Below, in pieces: positions 36,102-46,431 of a stretch of DNA of 64,000 bases. The notes beneath the pieces were generated by a model. It had not been told where the DNA came from. It searched no databases and was given only the letters and a program-made list of their open reading frames with translations. A program made the translations under genes and the position numbers. The stretch spans positions 124,001-188,000 of the forward strand of contig NZ_SMZR01000001.1 of the NCBI RefSeq assembly GCF_004358665.1, given 5' to 3'. Origin of the DNA: Jeotgalibacillus sp. S-D1 (GTDB taxonomy: Bacteria > Bacillota > Bacilli > Bacillales > Jeotgalibacillaceae). The number at the start of each line of letters is the position of its first letter. Positions within the stretch are counted from its first letter, which is position 1.

Positions 36102-39100
36102 TTAGCCATTGTCACCGTCTGCAGGCGGCTCCTCATCTTCCGGCGGATCATCGGAAGGAGGGGTTTCGTCTTCAGGTGGATCGTCAGGTGTTTCTTCACC
36201 AGGCTCTTCATCGGCCGGAGGTGATGACTCGTCACTTCCACCGCTTTCAACTTCTTCTTCTTCGTCTTCCTCATTGTTTCCATTGCCGCCGTTTCCGCTG
36301 TTATTTCCAGATGCAGGCGGTGTGGCCGCGGCAGGAGATGAAGAATCACTGTTGTCTTCATTTTGTGTATTTTCCTTCTTAGGTTTAGGGGCTGCCCCGA
36401 TTCGAACTTCATTGGATCGTGCAGACTCTTTACCTGCCACATCAACTGCAACCACTTGATAAGTTCCAGCTGAAAGTGAAGCAGAGAGTGATTCATCAAG
36501 TTTCCTTACTGCCACTTTATTGCCGCCCGAATACACTCTGTAGCCGACGACATCGCTGCTGCCTGAAGGTGTCCAGGAGATCTTGCTGTCTGACACACTT
36601 GCTGTAACGCTGCCCGGGTTGCTGCCGTCGTCCTCCAGTCGGTTTTCAGCAACTAGAAGATTTGAGAAAAACGAATTATCCTCAGGGAATAATTTGGACG
36701 AATCGCCTCCATAAGGGTAGAGCATTTGTTTCGCATAATCCGGACTTAACAAAGCCCCATTTGACGAAAATTCATCCGGTGTAGAATCCATCGCTACAAA
36801 CCGCTTGCCATCTTTACTTACATATTTTGTAACAATCAAGCCATTTTCAGAACCTGATGGAGTATAAGCAGATGTGAATAAATCTGTTGATACCAACCCT
36901 GCCTTAGAGCAGGCGTCATTTGCTGCCTGACCAGTAAACGTACAGAACGACCGGTTCACGACACCTTCGGGCTGCGGGAAAGCATTTGAAGGATCGATCA
37001 GGTCTGGACGAAGTTCATTTGTCCGGTTCATCATTTGTGCCCACAAACTGATTGCTCTCCTGCTGCCGTCATTAAGACTGGAAGGTTCGTCGTAACCGAA
37101 CCAGATACCAAATGTGATATTAGGATTTGTTCCGATAAACCAGTTATCGTGCTCAAATTGTGATGTCCCTGATTTTGATGCCCAGTCTGTTGAGAAATTC
37201 AGCTGGCTTGGTGCTGTCCGGCCTGAACCAATAGGGGTCATCGTATCTCTCATCATATCCAATGTGACATAGGCTGTGGATGGAGAAAACATCTCAATCG
37301 GTTCAGCCTTGTGTTCAAAGATCACGTTGCCGTCTCTATCTTCAATCTTTTCAATCATATACGGTTCATTATATTGACCCATATTGCCAATTGCAGCATA
37401 GGCAGAGACATTTTCTTCCACTGTAATTCCTTTATCCATGCCCCCTAGAGAAAACGCTCTGCGGGAATATTCTTCATCTTTAATTCCTTTAGGATCAATT
37501 TTTTCTAAAAATTCCCCGGGATTATGCCCTTGTTCAATCATTCTGCCATACAGGCGTGCGGCAGATAAATTATGGGAGGCAGCAAGTGCTGTCCTTGCCG
37601 GAATAAGTCCGTATTCCCGTCCTACTACGAAGTTTGCAGGCTGCCAGCCATTGTAATTAAATTTAACATCAGCTAAAGGGCTACCCGCGCCAATTAATCC
37701 ATATTCAATAGCAGGGGCATAAACAGCAAGCGGTTTAATTGTTGATCCGCTTGAACGGTAGGATTGAGTGGCGTGATTTAATTGTTCCTGTTCAAAATCT
37801 CTTCCGCCTGTAAAACTTAAAATACGGCCTGTGGAATTTTCCATCAGTACGCTTCCGACTTGTTCAGGAATGCTGACGTTTACCGCTTCTCCTGTTTCAA
37901 GATTGGTTCTTTCCACGGTTCTGTTGCCATCAAAACCTGCAAAATTATTTTTCACTTTTTCCATTGCATCGTACAGTTCTTTATCGATGGTTGAATGAAT
38001 TTCATATCCATTCTGGCGGATATCACGCTCTGCCAGAAGGGTATATTCTTTATCGATGGTCTGACTGTCATCCACTTGCTGCCTGGAGTAACCAGCCTGT
38101 TCAGCAAGATAGTACTTTAATATCTCAACTGCTCTGCGCTCCAGCTCATAGGTTACATAAGGATATTGCTCGGCGGCACTTGAAGACCGTTCAATAAAAT
38201 CCTGCGTCAAATCATAACTTACTGCTTCATCATGCTGCTCGCGGGTAATGGAGCCATCGCGGAGCATTCTGCTTAGTACTTCTTTTTTACGTTCAATACC
38301 TGGCTGCAGCGCTTCCTCTGATTTTAGTTCACCTTTATTCGTGAACGGGGTATAGCCAAAGGGTGCTTGCGGCAATCCTGCTATAAAAGCGGCCTGAGGG
38401 AGGCTGAGATCTTTTGCATCCACCCCGAAAATTCCCTGAGCTGCAGTCTGAACGCCGGCAATATTACTGCCGGATGAATTTCGACCCATATCAGCTACAT
38501 TTAAGTAAGCTTCTAAAATTTGTTCCTTTTCAAAAAAACGTTCCACTCGCAGCGCAAGCAAAATTTCTTTTGCTTTACGGTCAAAAGAAACTTCATTGGT
38601 AAGTACTTGGTTTTTTATCAGCTGTTGAGTGAGGGTGCTTCCGCCGGTTTGATTGGCTGAGTTTGTGACTTCCTGAAAGACAGCACGCATAATCGCTTTT
38701 GGAACGACGCCGTCATGCTCCATAAAATATTCATCTTCCGTGGCAATTACTGCATCGGTCAATAAAGGGGAAACATCTTTCAGCGCAATTTCTTCACGTT
38801 CCAGGTCCGTGCGGAGCTTACCTAAATAAACATCATTGGCAAAATATATGTCAGACGTTTCTGTGTAATCGTAAATATTTGTTTCTAAATCTTCATATGA
38901 CAGGACTTCCTCGTCCTTAACAAGAGACGCAAAATATCCGGCTCCTACACCGCCTGCAAATGCCGCTCCAATTACCGCGAATATGACAACAAGTAAAAAT
39001 ATATTCCATACCACATGGTACGATAAACGGAGTTTTTTTGGTGCACCGCGTTTTATAAGGGCAGTTTTCGCTTTAATAAACGCTGCTTTTATAGAAGCCA

Positions 39101-39134
39101 GACGCTCTTTCATGTACAGTTTACGATCTGTCAA
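36102..39134 (-). CDS. Class A penicillin-binding protein (PBP1A family)
   Basis: Bifunctional glycosyltransferase/transpeptidase of peptidoglycan synthesis, 1010 residues. One membrane helix lies at about 41-66. The GT51 domain has EDEYFMEHDG (near 133) and GGSTLTQQL. The transpeptidase has S-T-I-K near 461, S-H-N near 517 and K-S-G-T near 655. A fibronectin type III-like domain follows (about 840-915), then a 90-residue Glu/Asp/Pro/Ser/Gly tail. TTG is the likely start, with AAGGAGG 10 bases upstream. Monocistronic by its flanks. Confidence 0.93.
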   Translation of the reverse strand: MTDRKLYMKERLASIKAAFIKAKTALIKRGAPKKLRLSYHVVWNIFLLVVIFAVIGAAFAGGVGAGYFASLVKDEEVLSYEDLETNIYDYTETSDIYFANDVYLGKLRTDLEREEIALKDVSPLLTDAVIATEDEYFMEHDGVVPKAIMRAVFQEVTNSANQTGGSTLTQQLIKNQVLTNEVSFDRKAKEILLALRVERFFEKEQILEAYLNVADMGRNSSGSNIAGVQTAAQGIFGVDAKDLSLPQAAFIAGLPQAPFGYTPFTNKGELKSEEALQPGIERKKEVLSRMLRDGSITREQHDEAVSYDLTQDFIERSSSAAEQYPYVTYELERRAVEILKYYLAEQAGYSRQQVDDSQTIDKEYTLLAERDIRQNGYEIHSTIDKELYDAMEKVKNNFAGFDGNRTVERTNLETGEAVNVSIPEQVGSVLMENSTGRILSFTGGRDFEQEQLNHATQSYRSSGSTIKPLAVYAPAIEYGLIGAGSPLADVKFNYNGWQPANFVVGREYGLIPARTALAASHNLSAARLYGRMIEQGHNPGEFLEKIDPKGIKDEEYSRRAFSLGGMDKGITVEENVSAYAAIGNMGQYNEPYMIEKIEDRDGNVIFEHKAEPIEMFSPSTAYVTLDMMRDTMTPIGSGRTAPSQLNFSTDWASKSGTSQFEHDNWFIGTNPNITFGIWFGYDEPSSLNDGSRRAISLWAQMMNRTNELRPDLIDPSNAFPQPEGVVNRSFCTFTGQAANDACSKAGLVSTDLFTSAYTPSGSENGLIVTKYVSKDGKRFVAMDSTPDEFSSNGALLSPDYAKQMLYPYGGDSSKLFPEDNSFFSNLLVAENRLEDDGSNPGSVTASVSDSKISWTPSGSSDVVGYRVYSGGNKVAVRKLDESLSASLSAGTYQVVAVDVAGKESARSNEVRIGAAPKPKKENTQNEDNSDSSSPAAATPPASGNNSGNGGNGNNEEDEEEEVESGGSDESSPPADEEPGEETPDDPPEDETPPSDDPPEDEEPPADGDNG

Positions 39135-39235
39135 CAGTTATCATCCTCCTTGAAACATCCTTTTAATTATAACATATTGTGCGCATTTTGAAGGTGAAAT
39201 ACAGGAGAATTTCTCCATAATTTATCGAAACCTGC

Positions 39236-39262
39236 TTGACAAAAGCTGATTTTGTATGATAA
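39236..39262 (+). promoter_or_regulatory. Candidate tyrS promoter
   Basis: A perfect -35 TTGACA (39236-39241); the -10 is imperfect, best as GATAAA about 16 bases later. It lies just upstream of the T-box leader. Confidence 0.5.
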
Positions 39263-39289
39263 AAATACGTTACTTAAACTTAAATAAAA

Positions 39290-39530
39290 AAGCGTTGAAG
39301 AGAATAAGTAGGAGATCCTCCCTGTTCATCTAGAGAAGCGGTGGTTGCTGCAAACCGCTACAAAGGATCTGTGAATTACACTTTCTGAGCTGTCTTCTGC
39401 CCAAGTGGAAGACCGGATGAATGTCCGTTATGAAATGAAGTGGAAGAGAAATTAACTCTCTTAAGCTGGGTGGTACCGCGCATAAAAGCGTCCCTGCATA
39501 TTGCAAGGGGCTATTTTTATGCGTTTTTTT
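39290..39530 (+). promoter_or_regulatory. Tyrosyl T-box leader of tyrS
   Basis: Transcription antitermination by uncharged tRNA-Tyr. The T-box sequence TGGGTGGTACCGCG is at 39467-39480 and the specifier loop offers TAC (Tyr) at 39377-39379. The terminator stem pairs CGCATAAAA (39479-39487) with TTTTATGCG (39515-39523), followed by seven T; it competes with the antiterminator. Confidence 0.92.
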
Positions 39531-39535
39531 AATTT

Positions 39536-41183
<1,648 letters not shown>

Positions 41184-41189
41184 AATAAA

Positions 41190-41230
41190 AAAAGTCCGGA
41201 ACTCCTTTAAGACGGGTTCCGGGCTTTTCT
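41190..41230 (+). terminator. Terminator after tyrS
   Basis: AAAAGTCCGGAAC / GTTCCGGGCTTTT hairpin with a T-run. Confidence 0.88.
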
Positions 41231-41255
41231 TAAAGTAAAAAGAGAGAAATGAAAC

Positions 41256-42419
41256 CTATTCCCCAAATGCCTCAGGCAGCATCTTGAATCCGTCTATTTC
41301 TGCGTCTTCTTCTACTTCAATCATGATGCAGCGCTTGCCATTATAGTTGACTTGCTTAACATACTGCAAATCCTGCGGGCTGATGGAGATATTCGCAACC
41401 TTTGTGCTGATTTTAATTGATTTTGATTTGTATTTGGGCACAATGCTGCTTGCTTTCAGCTCGTATGATTCGTCATCGGTAATGAGGTGAAAAGCTTCTT
41501 TTACCTTTTCACTGTCAACCTGTTCACCGCTCTTTGTTAATATTCTCTCTACGTCTTTATAATCAAGTTTTGGGGATTCATCTTCTTCATTCTCTTCAAT
41601 TGAATCATTAATCTCACTGTAAACAGCTGCAAGAGTAGAGGGGGAGAGCTGATCACCTACGACATTTTTGATTACTTCCTCGAAGACCGCTTTATCTTCC
41701 TTAGCCGTCATAATTTGTTCGCCGTTTAACACTTCCTCTATAAAGTGATAGTCAGGTTCATTCGCTTTGCCAGCGGCATACAGGATGTGATTGACGTCTG
41801 ATGTATGATTGGTGAAGCATGGGAAAAGAAACCCGCTCATCGGTTTTTTAAGATCAATAACCGGGTCCACTTCAATTTTGTACTTAAATTCCTTTTCTAT
41901 ATAATCAAATTGAATTTCTTTTTTTGGTTCTTCTGTTTTATTTACACTGCAAAGGATGAAAGGGTGGGAGTATACAGCATCCCGTCCGCTTTCCTCAGAG
42001 TCAGGATTGCTGCGCTTCATCGGTTTCATGTGCTCTGCCCGTATGAAGGTGATGACAATGTCTTTCTCATAAGAGTTGTCCTTAATCATTTTTTCTGTCA
42101 TCAACAGCATTTGTGTCTCCCAATCTTCTCCCGAGCCCAGCAATCCTCTATGTAAAATGAGCTGGCTGCTGTTTTCAGCATCACGCTGAAACTTCAATTC
42201 AAATAATTTTTCATTCATTTGTCCTGACAGCACTTTCTTAAAGTTATTCATAAAGAGCTCCTGCTGGTCACTGTCCAGCATTTCAAAAGGCTGTCTCTGA
42301 TGATGATATATATCGGTCGTTTCTTTCATAATATATACGTTAAAAATGTCCGAAATTTTTAACAGGTCATTGTCTGCTTTCAGCTGTTTACGTATAACTG
42401 TAATATCTTTCTTGTCCAT
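41256..42419 (-). CDS. DUF4317 family protein
   Basis: A 387-residue cytosolic protein beginning MDKKDITVIRKQLKADNDLL, the DUF4317 signature, with YIEKEFKYKIEVDPVI in the middle. No catalytic motif or membrane helix is recognised. GGGAGTG precedes the ATG. It stands alone and converges on tyrS; I do not recall it at this position in B. subtilis. Function unknown. Confidence 0.85.
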   Translation of the reverse strand: MDKKDITVIRKQLKADNDLLKISDIFNVYIMKETTDIYHHQRQPFEMLDSDQQELFMNNFKKVLSGQMNEKLFELKFQRDAENSSQLILHRGLLGSGEDWETQMLLMTEKMIKDNSYEKDIVITFIRAEHMKPMKRSNPDSEESGRDAVYSHPFILCSVNKTEEPKKEIQFDYIEKEFKYKIEVDPVIDLKKPMSGFLFPCFTNHTSDVNHILYAAGKANEPDYHFIEEVLNGEQIMTAKEDKAVFEEVIKNVVGDQLSPSTLAAVYSEINDSIEENEEDESPKLDYKDVERILTKSGEQVDSEKVKEAFHLITDDESYELKASSIVPKYKSKSIKISTKVANISISPQDLQYVKQVNYNGKRCIMIEVEEDAEIDGFKMLPEAFGE

Positions 42420-42574
42420 GAACCGTTCACTCCCAGGATCTATTAATTAGTATTGTATTATTTTATCATACAGAAAGAGTTGTAATTGAAGAATGTCTTT
42501 ACAACCGATTCTTGCAGCAATTATATAAAGCATTAATGCGCTCTTTTTTCATACACTATTTTAGGGGTGAAAAA

Positions 42575-43018
42575 ATGCCAAGAGTAAAGTACAAAGACTC
42601 AGACGTTGCTTTAATGGCCAGGATGATGAGAGCAGAGGCTGAGGGTGAAGGGAAACAAGGAATGCTTTACGTTGGAAATGTTATTGTTAATCGTGCGAAA
42701 GTAGATTGTTTAGACTTTGCTGATGTAAGGACCATCCGTGATGTCATTTTTCATATTCAAGGAGGAAATTATTCTTTCGAAGCCGTTCAAAAAGGAAATC
42801 TATTTTATAACAGAGCGAGATCTGTTGAAAAAAGATTAGCAAAAATGAACTTGGATTACTGGAGCCAGCAGCCTGCAAAGTATGCTCTTTGGTATTTCAA
42901 TCCATATGGTCCATGTCCTCCAACGTGGTATGGTCAGCCTTTTGCCGGTCAATTTAAAAATCATTGCTATTATGAACCTGAAGCAGGAACCTGTGAGAGT
43001 GTTTATATTGGAGGGTAG
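42575..43018 (+). CDS. cwlJ: Spore cortex hydrolase CwlJ
   Basis: Cortex-lytic enzyme of germination, 147 residues, family SleB/CwlJ. LMARMMRAEAEGEGKQGMLY holds the catalytic Glu region, and WYFNPYGPCPPTW with GQFKNHCYYEP closes the domain. The lack of a signal peptide fits coat-located CwlJ rather than SleB. ATG 42575 has AGGGGTG upstream. A SigE-like -10, CATACACT at 42550-42557, fits expression in the mother cell, though a -35 is not clear. Confidence 0.92.
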   Translation: MPRVKYKDSDVALMARMMRAEAEGEGKQGMLYVGNVIVNRAKVDCLDFADVRTIRDVIFHIQGGNYSFEAVQKGNLFYNRARSVEKRLAKMNLDYWSQQPAKYALWYFNPYGPCPPTWYGQPFAGQFKNHCYYEPEAGTCESVYIGG

Positions 43019-43058
43019 ATTTGTTTTTATTGGTTATTGTTTTGTTTTTGATTTCACA

Positions 43059-43097
43059 TGAAGGGGAGTCCTTGTTTAGGAGGTGTTTCCCTTTTTT
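43059..43097 (+). terminator. Terminator-like hairpin after cwlJ
   Basis: AAGGGGA pairs with TTTCCCTT around a loop, followed by TTTTTTAT. Confidence 0.6.
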
Positions 43098-43137
43098 ATG
43101 TTGCTAAAAAGGATAACAGTATGAATTTGAAAAATAG

Positions 43138-43176
43138 AAAAGTCCAGAAACCCGCGATAGGGTTTCTGGACTTTTT
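43138..43176. terminator. Strong hairpin terminator downstream of rpsD
   Basis: A perfect 16-base stem AAAAGTCCAGAAACCC / GGGTTTCTGGACTTTT with a 6-base loop, usable in both directions. Confidence 0.9.
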
Positions 43177-43201
43177 TGTTGAAACATCAGCTCCGTTAAA
43201 A

Positions 43202-43804
43202 TTAACGAGAGTAGAACTCAACGATAAGTGCTTCGTTGATGTCAGCAGCTAGTTCTGTACGCTCTGGGAAGCGAGTGAACGTTCCTTCAAGCTTGTCAGC
43301 ATCAAATGATACGTATTCAGGAGTGTAGCTGTTAAGTTCCATTGATTCTTTAACAATGTTAAGCTTGCGGGACTTTTCGCGAATACCGATAACTTGTCCA
43401 GGTTTTACGCTGAATGAAGGGATGTCTACGCGAGATCCGTCCACTGTAACGTGACCGTGGTTAACAAGTTGACGAGCTTGACGGCGAGTGCGAGCAAGAC
43501 CTAAACGGTATACCAGGTTGTCAAGGCGAGTTTCAAGAAGGATCATGAAGTTATCACCGTGTTTACCTTTTAGTTTACCAGCTTTATCAAATAGGTTGCG
43601 GAATTGACGCTCAGTTACACCATAAGTGTGACGAAGCTTTTGCTTTTCCTGTAATTGAAGACCATACTCAGAAAGCTTCTTACGTTGAGTAGGACCGTGT
43701 GGACCTGGAGCGTAAGGACGCTTTTCTAATTCTTTACCTGTTCCGCTTAGGGAGATACCTAAACGACGAGAGATTTTCCATGAAGAACCTGTATAACGAG
43801 CCAT
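43202..43804 (-). CDS. rpsD: 30S ribosomal protein S4 (RpsD)
   Basis: Primary 16S rRNA binding protein and assembly initiator, 200 residues. [20 protein letters not shown] is the canonical N-terminus; the S4 RNA-binding domain ([20 protein letters not shown]) follows from about residue 90. GAGGAGGAG precedes the ATG. It is monocistronic with a structured leader, as in B. subtilis where S4 represses its own synthesis. Confidence 0.98.
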   Translation of the reverse strand: MARYTGSSWKISRRLGISLSGTGKELEKRPYAPGPHGPTQRKKLSEYGLQLQEKQKLRHTYGVTERQFRNLFDKAGKLKGKHGDNFMILLETRLDNLVYRLGLARTRRQARQLVNHGHVTVDGSRVDIPSFSVKPGQVIGIREKSRKLNIVKESMELNSYTPEYVSFDADKLEGTFTRFPERTELAADINEALIVEFYSR

Positions 43805-43985
43805 AAGTTGACTCCTCCTCTGTGTTTTTATTTTGTTGTAAAATAAAAACCATAAGCGTGATTAATCATTTAATGCCATTTTGTCATCTTGCACCATCGC
43901 CCTGCAGCAAGGGTTACGCGATGCACCTAAATTCATAGGAACAAAATGCACGATCAAATGCACTCACAATAGGCTGCATTATTTT
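43805..43985 (-). promoter_or_regulatory. Probable rpsD autoregulatory leader
   Basis: Upstream of rpsD the transcript can form a local hairpin in which GCATCGC pairs with GCGATGGTGC, enclosed by a longer helix pairing TGCATTTTGT with ACAAAATGGCA. The position and nested design resemble the S4 leader of B. subtilis; identity is not proven. Confidence 0.55.
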
Positions 43986-44154
43986 ACACAACTACCATCA
44001 TATAATGGCAGACTGAGTATGTCAATAACTGATTCTATTTTTCCTATCTGTATGATTATAAATGTTTAGCCTTATTACCCATAGGTTATTGCCAATTAAC
44101 TTGATAGTGTAAGTCAACCCTTTTCAACATAAAGAAAATAGCATAAACTAATAA

Positions 44155-44168
44155 TGTAAGCGATTACA
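44155..44168. promoter_or_regulatory. CcpA operator (cre), full consensus match, upstream of megL
   Basis: TGTAAGCGATTACA matches TGWAAGCGNTWNCA at every fixed position and sits in a wider dyad (TAATGTAA / TTACATTA). It is 18 bases before the megL ATG and downstream of any possible promoter, so CcpA should act as a block. Confidence 0.75.
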
Positions 44169-44186
44169 TTATAGGGGGAACTTTTT

Positions 44187-45398
44187 ATGGGGAAAGGAAA
44201 AAAGCGATTTGAGACAAGTGTGATTCATGATGGTTATGATTCAGCTGAGCACTTTGGTTCTCTTGCGCCGCCTTTATATCAGACATCAACTTTCACATTT
44301 GCAAATGCGCAGCAGGGGGAGCAGCGTTTTGCAGGTGAAGAAGAGGGCTATATTTATTCGAGACTCGGAAATCCAACGGTACGGATTCTGGAAGAAAGAA
44401 TGGCTTCACTTGAAAAAGGTGAAAGCGCCCTTGCTTTTGGATCCGGGATGGCCGCAGTTTCGGCCGTGCTTTTCCATCTGATAAAATCGGGAGACCATAT
44501 TTTATGCTCCCGCGGAGTATATGGATGCACATTTGGTTTGCTTGAAATGCTTAAGGAAAAATTTCAAATAGAACATGATTTTATTGATATGTCTACAGAA
44601 GAAGGAATTCGCAGTCTAATTGCTCCAAACACTTCCTGTATTTATATTGAAACACCGATAAATCCTACAATGGAATTAATTGATCTTGCTTTGGTCTGCA
44701 AAGTGGCAGGAGAATTCAATATACCAGTGGTTGTTGATAATACATTTTGTTCGCCTTACCTCCAGCAGCCAATTCCATTAGGGGCAAATTATGTTGTGCA
44801 TAGTGCAACAAAGTATATTTGCGGACATGGGGATGTCGTAGGCGGAATTTTAATAGGAGACTCTTTGGAGCAAATGAATCATATTCGCATGACGACACAA
44901 AAAGATATTGGCGGCATTATGTCACCGTTTGATGCCTGGCTGTTAATAAGAGGCTTAAAAACACTTCCTGTCCGAATGGACCGGCATTGTGAGAATGCAG
45001 CAAAAATTGCTATGTATTTATCAAATCATCAGCTTGTAAAAAAAATTCATTTTCCAGGGCTGGAGGATCACCAAAGTTACGCAATTGCTTCTTCACAAAT
45101 GCTGCAATACGGAGGTTTAATCTCATTTGAAATTGACGGAACAAAAGAAATGGCACAGCAATTTATGAATGAGCTGGGGATGGTGAAAATTGCTGTAAGT
45201 CTTGGAGATGCTGAGTCACTTATTCAGCATCCGGCAACAATGACCCATTCCATTATTCCAGTAGACGTGAGAGCGAAGATGGGAATTACGGATACGCTGC
45301 TCCGGCTGTCGGTCGGTCTGGAAGCCTGGGAAGATATTTGCGAGGACCTTGACCAGGCATTTCAAAAACTGAAAGATATGGCAATGCCTGCAACTTAA
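44187..45398 (+). CDS. megL: Methionine gamma-lyase (MegL)
   Basis: PLP enzyme splitting methionine to methanethiol, ammonia and 2-oxobutyrate. A 403-residue Cys/Met-metabolism family protein. Lys209 in SATKYICGHGD binds PLP, YSRLGNPT and SGMAAVSAV are family blocks. Cys114 in YGCTFG corresponds to the cysteine that marks methionine gamma-lyases rather than cystathionine lyases. AGGGGGA precedes the ATG. A cystathionine gamma-lyase-type activity cannot be excluded. Confidence 0.85.
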   Translation: MGKGKKRFETSVIHDGYDSAEHFGSLAPPLYQTSTFTFANAQQGEQRFAGEEEGYIYSRLGNPTVRILEERMASLEKGESALAFGSGMAAVSAVLFHLIKSGDHILCSRGVYGCTFGLLEMLKEKFQIEHDFIDMSTEEGIRSLIAPNTSCIYIETPINPTMELIDLALVCKVAGEFNIPVVVDNTFCSPYLQQPIPLGANYVVHSATKYICGHGDVVGGILIGDSLEQMNHIRMTTQKDIGGIMSPFDAWLLIRGLKTLPVRMDRHCENAAKIAMYLSNHQLVKKIHFPGLEDHQSYAIASSQMLQYGGLISFEIDGTKEMAQQFMNELGMVKIAVSLGDAESLIQHPATMTHSIIPVDVRAKMGITDTLLRLSVGLEAWEDICEDLDQAFQKLKDMAMPAT

Positions 45399-45414
45399 TA
45401 GTATGAAAAAAGTT

Positions 45415-45426
45415 TGGGACAAAACC
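45415..45426 (+). repeat. Solitary IS-end-like sequence
   Basis: TGGGACAAAACC is identical to the inner part of the left inverted repeat of the IS1182-like remnant (13151-13162). GAATGGGACATAAC follows and recurs inverted near 45580 and directly near 45727. No transposase remains. Confidence 0.4.
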
Positions 45427-45460
45427 ACAAATGAATGGAATGGGACATAACTGATTAAAC

Positions 45461-45496
45461 AAAAAAGAATGCCATTACATTAAGGCATTCTTTTTT
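45461..45496 (+). terminator. Terminator downstream of megL
   Basis: AAAAAAGAATGCC / GGCATTCTTTTTT hairpin with flanking A and T runs. Confidence 0.88.
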
Positions 45497-45784
45497 GAGC
45501 TGAATTATTTTCTTTTTTGAATTACCCTGTAGTCATATGAACCGGTCTTGTTTTGCAGAAATAGTCTATGTCTTCCTTGTGTCCCATTCTTTTTATCCAT
45601 GCGCACTAAAAAATGCAGATTAAAAAAGTTGGTATAAATCAATTTGCTCGGCATAAAATCATAATTTGGAAAATATATTTTATCCTGCTGCTTAAAACAA
45701 TGTGTTTAAGTCTGATATGCTCGCAGAATGGGACATCTATAATGAACATTTATGTGGATGAAATTAATATTTGGAGGGAAGAAA
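45497..45784. other. AT-rich spacer with no gene recognised
   Basis: Contains two further GAATGGGACA-like stretches in opposite orientations but no frame with a ribosome site until TTG 45785. Confidence 0.5.
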
Positions 45785-46273
45785 TTGAAAAAAATAATGA
45801 TTATTGCTTTTATAACCATTATTATTTTATCCGTCGGACTTTTTTCTTTTATAAAATCCAATCCACCCCTGGTAAGTGGTGCAGTTGGCACCACTGAGGG
45901 CAAAAAAGCAGTATTGGTGGAAATAGGAAATAAAGGTTTTAGTGATGTGGAAATTGAGAGTGTGGTAATAAATAAGAATGAACAGCCCCTGACACGGAAA
46001 TTGCAGGTTAGCAATCCCATACAGGGCCTTATAATAACTGATACGTTTAACAAAGAAGCAAGCAAATATGGGATAAGGGAAATAGGGGATGTTGACATTT
46101 TACCCCATACCTCCCCAGCGTCACAATTAGAAAAAGTAAACAATGGTACTGCTACTGAAAATGATAAAAGTTATGGTATAAGCGTGGTCCATAGTAAACC
46201 AATCCATTCTGTAAATATAAAATATCGTTATTTAGGGTTTGCTTTTGAAGAATCAGTACTAATTGAAAATTAA
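45785..46273 (+). CDS. Hypothetical membrane-anchored protein
   Basis: A 162-residue protein with an N-terminal membrane helix (KKIMIIAFITIIILSVGLFS) and an extracytoplasmic part of mainly beta character. The start is TTG 45785, with GGAGGG 6 bases upstream; longer starts have no site. No family recognised and no close neighbour to suggest a role. Confidence 0.7.
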   Translation: MKKIMIIAFITIIILSVGLFSFIKSNPPLVSGAVGTTEGKKAVLVEIGNKGFSDVEIESVVINKNEQPLTRKLQVSNPIQGLIITDTFNKEASKYGIREIGDVDILPHTSPASQLEKVNNGTATENDKSYGISVVHSKPIHSVNIKYRYLGFAFEESVLIEN

Positions 46274-46311
46274 TTCAGCAGATTTGCAGGTAGACAACAA
46301 AAAAATACAGA

Positions 46312-46349
46312 AATAATGCCCTTGCGAACATGTTCGCAAGGGCATTATT
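46312..46349. repeat. 38-bp perfect palindrome, terminator-like
   Basis: Two 19-base arms meet without a loop (centre ACATGT at 46330/46331); the arm is AATAATGCCCTTGCGAACA. It lies between convergent genes and can fold in both transcripts, but the T-run is short. Confidence 0.85.
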
Positions 46350-46431
46350 GATTACAGCGTAAGATGGATTAATTAGAGCGGCTACTGGGACTTGTGCAAC
46401 ACCCTCGTTTTTCGCGTTAACAGAGCATTTT

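Noticed and set aside
36044-36607. Long frames on several strands over the end of the PBP gene, some Ser/Gly-rich
   Set aside because: They mirror the repetitive Asp/Glu/Pro coding of the PBP tail, have no ribosome sites and match no family.
45613-45897. Plus-strand frame of 94 codons before the 45785 gene
   Set aside because: It is out of frame with the better-supported gene, lacks a ribosome site and has no recognisable content.
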